The notes beneath the pieces were generated by a model. That model saw nothing but the letters and a program-made list of their open reading frames with translations. It did no database searches and was not told where the DNA came from. From Prinsepia uniflora (taxonomy: Eukaryota > Streptophyta > Magnoliopsida > Rosales > Rosaceae), in contig CM064862.1 of NCBI GenBank assembly GCA_032719365.1, positions 5,978,001 through 6,042,000 of the forward strand: a DNA stretch of 64,000 nucleotides, written 5' to 3'. Positions 58,406 through 64,000 of the stretch are shown here, one piece after another. A program made the translations under genes and the position numbers. Positions within the stretch are counted from its first letter, which is position 1. Each line of letters begins with the position of its first letter.

Positions 58406-60773
58406 AGCCTAGTGACCTTATGGAGGAGGAGCAACACAACAAGTTGGTCTCTTTACCTCAGTCTCCAGACACTGAGAGTGAACCCTTGAATGAAGCTGCA
58501 GACGCTTTGGTGGAGTCCCAAAACACCAGCTTGGACTTCAAATATGAAGAAAATAGATACGAATTCACCAGACGACAACCCAAGCCCGAGGCACCAAGAA
58601 CTGAGATGGTTCCCAACAGAAGAAGAAGAGGTAGACCAAGGAAGTATCAAAGTATTGAAGCCATACTTGCTAATACTTCTCCNNNNNNNNNNNNNNNNNN
58701 NNNNNNNNNNNNNNNNNNNNNNNNNNNNNNNNNNNNNNNNNNNNNNNNNNNNNNNNNNNNNNNNNNNNNNNNNNNNNNNNNNNNNNNNNNNNNNNNNNNN
58801 NNNNNNNNNNNNNNNNNNNNNNNNNNNNNNNNNNNNNNNNNNNNNNNNNNNNNNNNNNNNNNNNNNNNNNNNNNNNNNNNNNNNNNNNNNNNNNNNNNNN
58901 NNNNNNNNNNNNNNNNNNNNNNNNNNNNNNNNNNNNNNNNNNNNNNNNNNNNNNNNNNNNNNNNNNNNNNNNNNNNNNNNNNNNNNNNNNNNNNNNNNNN
59001 NNNNNNNNNNNNNNNNNNNNNNNNNNNNNNNNNNNNNNNNNNNNNNNNNNNNNNNNNNNNNNNNNNNNNNNNNNNNNNNNNNNNNNNNNNNNNNNNNNNN
59101 NNNNNNNNNNNNNNNNNNNNNNNNNNNNNNNNNNNNNNNNNNNNNNNNNNNNNNNNNNNNNNNNNNNNNNNNNNNNNNNNNNACTACAGTAAATAAGAAA
59201 TAACTTGATTTTTTTATTGTTAGTTAAAATACAACATTAGTTCTAATCCCTTAATTTTTAAAGAATTACAAGCATGTCATTAGATATATGTGCATGTACT
59301 TTGATTATATTTTAGTAATTTACCTATAGAAATTTTAATTGTACATAAAATTATAATTTACCTATGAGTATTTTAATTGTATAATAAAAATATATTATAC
59401 GCAATATACTTCTCTCAAATATAATAGAAAAATAAGAAATACACCAATAATTATTAATTTACTTACGAAAGAATAAAACTAACAGGTAATTAATAATTTA
59501 ACTATGAAGAAATAAAACCAAAAAGCTTTATAAAATAAATAAAGTACATGTGAGTCTATAATTATTGAAAAGTACCAGATAATATATGTGAAGTTTGGTG
59601 GATTAAAATGATTTTCATTCCTAAAATAAAATAAAAAATATGAAATTTCGTTAGAATTATGATATGAAATAATTTTTAAAAATAAATATAAAATATTAAT
59701 GTCTAAATTTTGAAAATTACTCATTCATATCTAAAAAGGGTATAAACAGTATTAGAAAATTAAAAAAATACAATAAAAAATAATAAAAATCTTAATAATA
59801 CAATAAATGGACTATTTTATATGTTATACTTAAAAATTAGACTAATTTATAATTATTTCTATATTATATAAAATATAAACTAAATCTATAGTGCATGTAC
59901 CATAATAATTAAAGTAGCATCTAATAATTGGCTTACATAGATAAATATATATATCTAACATCTAAATTAAACTTGATTTTCATAAGGTGGGTTTTCTATT
60001 CCCGAGCACCCAGCTCTTTTGCGACAGTTTACACCTTCTGCACTGACCGCTGTCCCTGGTGAGGTAATAGATATGTTAGATGGTCTCGAACTCATTCTTA
60101 TTTCTATTTGCCACACGTGATCGATATGACTTTATTTTGTTTTGCTATTATTACTATTGTTATATGGCAGGATATATTTGGAAGTTTAATATCACTTTCG
60201 AAACGGACCAGTCGATCTCTCTGCATTCTTTCGGCTTCTGGTGTCGTTTCTTCAGCTGTCATTGGCCAACGAGCTTCTTCTTCCTCCGGTCTGAGATTCA
60301 AGGTATCATTTCTCGTATTGTTGGAATCTTAATTCGTTTGCTTCAATTATTTGTTTCTTCTAAAATCCCAGCTAGCTAGGTTGTGATTTTTTAATTTTTT
60401 TTTTCTCGAAATATATATAATTTTCAATTTAATTTAAGCTCAACATGAAGCTAGTTAGTGCTAGGTCAAGATTGACAATAACATGAGAAAGTGAAACTTG
60501 AAAAATAAAAATAAAATGATTATCAAACTAGCTGTAATTAATTAGTACCTTGATTGATAGGACATCGCATATATTTTAATTAATTGCTAACTTTAATTCT
60601 TTATGCAGGGTCGATTTCAGATTTTGTATCTATGTGGGCAATTCATAAAGGGTGCATCACGACGCCATGCATGTGGAAGAAAAGGCAAGATGAGTATCAT
60701 GTTGGCTCACCCTGATGGAGAGGTTTTTGGAGGTGCTCTTCTGGGCGCACTCATAGCTGCTGAGCCTGTTCAA
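58406..60773 (+). CDS. AT-hook motif nuclear-localized (AHL) protein, partial
   Basis: Exon 58406-58682 (ATG at 58420) runs into a 500-N gap and encodes an acidic N-terminus and an AT-hook, RRRRGRPRKY. Later exons 59987-60063, 60171-60302 and 60609-60773 join in phase, with consensus GT-AG sites for the last two, and encode a PPC/DUF296 domain (FTPSALTAVPGEDI, CILSASGVVSSAV, GRFQILYL, HPDGEVFGGALLG). AHL proteins bind AT-rich DNA through the hook and form trimers through PPC to tune transcription in the nucleus. The family core GRFEIL reads GRFQIL here. The exon that should continue after PVQ is not found before 64000. Exons lost in the gap are unknown, and the 59987 boundary (acceptor CATAAG) is weaker than the rest. 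Confidence 0.82.
58683..59182. other. Assembly gap of exactly 500 N
   Basis: A run of N interrupts the AHL gene directly after its AT-hook exon sequence. The round length suggests a placeholder rather than a measured distance. Open frames reading through the N run are meaningless. Confidence 0.98.
59183..59986 (+). other. AT-rich AHL intron sequence after the gap
   Basis: Very AT-rich with no coding signal. The first bases ACTACAGTAAATAAG could hold the donor of an exon lost in the gap (ACA then GTAAAT), but this cannot be shown. Confidence 0.45.
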
Positions 60774-61874
60774 GTAAGTACTTTCATTACAGTTCATGAT
60801 ATAGAGGTTCCGTCTCACTTTTTTTTTTAATAGCACGAGGACATAAAGTTAGAACTATAAATAATAAGGATAATTCAATTTAAAAGTTATTAAGGACAAA
60901 AAATGTTTTAACTACCAACTAAAGTTTCTCCTATCCAACTCAAATTTAAAATTCCAACAATACCTTTCTTTTATTAGACAATTAAGTTTTTCAATTAATG
61001 GGGTAAACAGATACAAAGGTAATAAAAATCCAATAACAAAGAACGAACTTAAAAGGGACATAAGAAAAAAATACATATATAACACTAGGCTCATGTACGT
61101 CAAATAAATTCAAAACATAAAAATTAACAGCCCCAACAGAAACCCTAGATCTAAAAATTGGATAGCCTGCATCATTCCAACAGCAACTCTACCTAGCCAC
61201 TCAAGTTGCCGCACACCTGCGAACACACCACCACTAAACCTGAAAATAGTGAAGATGTTATCAAAGAAACCAACGGGAAATGGAGGGAGCAAACCACCCA
61301 CGCATGAAGCGCTCCCCTAATTCACTCAACGAGTGCAAAAAGCATATTGAGAGCAACTTGTAGCCACGGTCCACCAAGGGAACTTGTAGGCGGGAGTAGC
61401 CTTTGGGTTGAAAAGCAGAAGTCAGTGACGGAAAGTTCAAGGAAGCATGCCGTCAAGAGTCACCAGTGAGGAGAAGGGGATTGAGGTATGATGGATGGAA
61501 TTTGAGGTGGAGATGGCAGTTTAGATCCGAGGAGGATCCTTGGGTCTCCATAGAAGGAGAAGCAAAAGCCTCTACAAAGGGAGGGACCAGATAATTACCA
61601 TACGAGCGAATGAAAAACAGATAGAAAATGAAAAAGAGAGAGAAGAGGAAACTAAGAAGGGAAGGGGCATATGGAAGAAGAATATGAGAAGAGAAAGAAA
61701 AGGTCTTCCACCGACCTTAGGAGAGGGGCGACGATGGCTAGGGTTTATAAGAAAGGGAAAAGGTAGGAAGAAGGAGAGAAAAAGAAGGCGATAAGTTTCA
61801 TTTGCCCAACAATAAATCTAAATAAAAAATATACAGTTTAAATTTTCTAAAACTCTAATCATCCGACTCCATTC
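60774..61874. other. Region after the last visible AHL exon, unassigned
   Basis: Begins with the donor GTAAGTAC. The part 61110-61800 is less AT-rich and includes ACCCTAGA, GAGGAGGATCC and A/G-rich stretches. I recognise no protein domain on either strand. It is probably intron, possibly with an old unclassified insertion. Confidence 0.4.
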
Positions 61875-62142
61875 ACTACAAGAAACAAGCCTTTACCCAT
61901 CACTCCACCGAAATGGTAAGATTCGTCGGGTAACATTTGAACAATATGAAAAAAAATTCGGTGGCTATCCACCGAAATGATAATTTTTGTTGGGTAATAT
62001 TCCAAAATTTGCCGGGTAACATTTGAATAATATGGTAAATTGTTTTGTTGGGTACTATTCCTATATTCGCCAAGTAATATTTAAACAGTAAGAAAAATTG
62101 TTTGGTGGATGTCCACTGAAATGATAAAATTCATCGAGTAAC

Positions 62143-62987
62143 CATGGATGTAAATATTGCCGGAATCGTCGATATATCGCGATTTCCGGCCGGCGACACC
62201 TAAGAAGGGGGAAGAAATTGACCGAAATTTCGACATGATTTCTTGTTTTGAACCCACAAATCCTTTTGTGAGATCAATATGAAGATGCACTATTAAATCG
62301 TGAAAATCGGACATAAAACATGGAAGATTGAGTCGGGTCATGTCGTCGGGTCGGAAAACCCGGGTGGCAGACTCGGCTGGAGGTAGGGGATGACTGCTAT
62401 TTTTAATATTTATATAATTGGAGTTGGTTAGTTTACAAACTCGCTGGTTAGGAGAGTTGGTTGAGTTCTTTGTTGTCAATTGGGGGGTCTTGGGTTCGAC
62501 CCCCGACAAGGCTACTGCTGTTCTCCTCTCTCTCACCCCCCCCCCCCCCCCCCCCCCCCTCCTTTTTAATCCATTTGAATTTATTTTTTTCATCTTTTTT
62601 TTCCCAATCTTAAATATATTTAAACTTATTTTATCATTTTTCTTATATTGAATTTTTGTATGTTTATTGTTATGTTTTTAATATATTAACATTCAATTAT
62701 AGTAACTCACTTCAATTTATGTTTATATTTAAGATTTTATATTAAATCATATTACATCATATATTTATTATACCAAAATCATTTTATAGTTTTTATTAGT
62801 CATATATAACCATTATTAGGTATTTAAGTTTTTCCCAAAATTTCATTCTAAATTTCCAACTTTTAGATCGAATTTTCGTCATTTTTGTTGACCGTAAACG
62901 ATATCGATATCGATACCGATATTTGGGGCGGGATATCCGTAAATTTGACGAGCGATATATCCGTCGATGTCGATATTTCAATCCTTG
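62143..62987. mobile_element. Non-autonomous hAT-type element with 8-bp duplication CGAGTAAC
   Basis: CGAGTAAC occurs directly before (62135-62142) and after (62988-62995). Terminal inverted repeats CATGGATGTAAATAT and CAAGGATTGAAATAT match at 12 of 15 positions. An 8-bp duplication and CA-RGG-like ends are typical of hAT elements. The 845-bp interior has no transposase, contains a run of C (about 62538-62560), and carries GATATATCG/ATATCGATATCG subterminal motifs at both ends. Confidence 0.82.
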
Positions 62988-63229
62988 CGAGTAACAATTT
63001 AAAATTCGTCGGGCCAAATTTTAAAAAATTGTTTTATATTAATTATTTTTTTTCAAATTTTTTTTAATATTATTTAATTAATTAAATAATTATTAAATCT
63101 AAAAAATATGAAAAATAAATAAAATTCAAATATTTAATTAGGAAATATATATTTAAAAAAATTTAACTATTGTTTTGAACATAATTAAAATAAAACAATA
63201 GTTACAACGAAATATAAAAAATAAATGGC

Positions 63230-63960
63230 TACGAGTGGGGCTAGTCGGGGTGGTGAGGTTGTTCGGACAAAGTAGGCTGTTGCTTTGGGGGCTGAGGATG
63301 TGTCTTGCTCAAGCGTTGAAAGTCATTCACAAGTTGAGCCCTGATCTCGACGTTTTGGGCCCTCAGCTTTGTGGTCTCAGTCTAGAGGGCGATATAATTG
63401 CGTCTTAATTCCGAGTACTTCTTGGGATTGACGACCCTAGAAGTAGTATTAGAGTTAGTCGAGATGTCACCCTTCAGCCCTTTGCCGACTCCCCAAACAA
63501 TCTTTTTTGGACATCGACCCAACTGTCGATCTAGGATTGCCCTCGATCGCTCCAGATCTGGCAGCTGTTGTGACAAAGGTGTGTCTGACCATTGCTGGAT
63601 CAACTCCTCCTTAGTCTGCTAAATGTCTACTAATATTCCCACCTATAAAATCAAAACACATTTATTAATTTTTTAAAAAAATAATTAATTAATTAAAAAA
63701 AATTAAATAGACCAATTTAAACTTACGTGAATCTCATCAGCTTGTTGGTTCCCCCAACTAGCATACATTTGTCCCCAGGCATCCACCTTCGGAAAAGTGA
63801 CCCAGTGTTGCGTCGGTCCTCGTGCTTGGCCGCTAAGGGACGTGGCCCAGCTCAACCACCAATCGTGGAGCTCGTACTACCACTCAACGTACCGCAGCTG
63901 TTAGTGGTGCCTCATGTATTTCATGAGGGTCGCATTCTAAGTGTCATACTGAAAATTGAC
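63230..63960 (-). pseudogene. Decayed CACTA-associated protein gene (En/Spm type), two exon-like blocks
   Basis: Minus-strand block 63603-63240 encodes a frame with CPKKIVWGVGKGLKGD followed by a Lys/Glu-rich stretch (ELRRNYIALETETTKLRAQN). This resembles the C-terminal part of plant En/Spm-type Transposase_24 proteins. An upstream block (63960-63728) has aromatic-rich remnants such as YELHDWWLSWAT with at least three in-frame stops and a GTAAGT at its end. Assignment rests on pattern and on the CACTA terminus, and is moderate. Confidence 0.5.
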
Positions 63961-64000
63961 CTGCAATAAATTATTAAAATAAATAAATCATTAAAATTAT

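Larger units (their letters stand above)
61875..64000. mobile_element. CACTA (En/Spm-type) transposon, left end to window edge
   Basis: Starts CACTACAAGAAACAAGCC, the diagnostic CACTA terminus. Degenerate subterminal repeats follow, built on CACCGAAATGRTAA and TCGTCGGGTAAC (61905-62142, resuming at 62988). A decayed protein-coding part lies at 63240-63960 on the minus strand. A hAT-type element is inserted at 62143-62987. The right end is beyond the window. Confidence 0.72.

Noticed and set aside
58420..59203. Open frames of 237 and 258 codons crossing 58683-59182
   Set aside because: They read through an N run. Only the first 88 codons of the frame starting at 58420 are real sequence.
61540..61794. 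A Lys/Arg/Glu-rich 84-codon frame
   Set aside because: Low-complexity A/G-rich DNA; no domain, no splice context and no homologous copy seen.

Overview
The window is nuclear DNA of a flowering plant, most likely a dicot. It has spliced plant gene families (a DDT/PHD chromatin protein and an AT-hook PPC protein), GT-AG introns, a Cassandra TRIM carrying 5S-like sequence, Ty3 and Ty1 type LTR retrotransposons primed by initiator tRNA-Met, CACTA and hAT type DNA transposons, and (CCCTAAA)n telomere-type repeats. Species cannot be named from the sequence. About three quarters of the window is mobile DNA.

Layout. 1-2,530: AT-rich satellite-like repeats with a period near 177 bp that switch orientation near 1,020-1,070. 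3,538-11,230 (minus): one complete gene, nine coding exons and 1,666 codons, for a DDT/WHIM/multi-PHD nuclear protein of the PTM/DDP type. 11,240-13,367: AT-rich intergenic DNA. 13,368-25,120: a nest of long LTRs (1.2-3 kb) of a Tekay-like Ty3 family in both orientations, bracketed by a 5-bp duplication CTTCA; it contains a solo LTR with its own duplication GATAC and a decayed gag/protease fragment. 25,128-41,001: a second, decayed LTR family (LTR copies at 25,128-27,654 and 39,105-41,001) whose U3 holds nine GAATATTC dyads. Between these LTRs lie a full Cassandra TRIM (28,344-28,989) and a recognisable but dead Ty3 chromovirus-like element (31,696-38,995). 41,002-50,040: GGT-rich DNA carrying three more solo LTRs (duplications GCAGT, CGAAC, ATTGG/ATTGA). 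50,480-64,000: an AT-hook motif nuclear-localized (AHL) gene on the plus strand, probably with a 5' UTR exon near 50,650. Its first intron holds a young, complete Copia element (51,654-57,238, duplication AATGA). Part of the gene lies in a 500-N gap, and the last exon is not seen. A CACTA element with a nested hAT-type element starts at 61,875 and runs off the end.

Function. Two host genes are credible, and both encode chromatin-associated nuclear proteins. There is no operon-like logic; the rest is transposon ecology. The most unusual signal is in the long LTRs. They carry arrays of short dyads whose arms change together while the loop or the spacing is kept; the clearest is a run at 29-30 bp spacing at 20,703-20,979. 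Solo LTRs with intact target duplications show that LTR-LTR recombination has removed element bodies repeatedly here.
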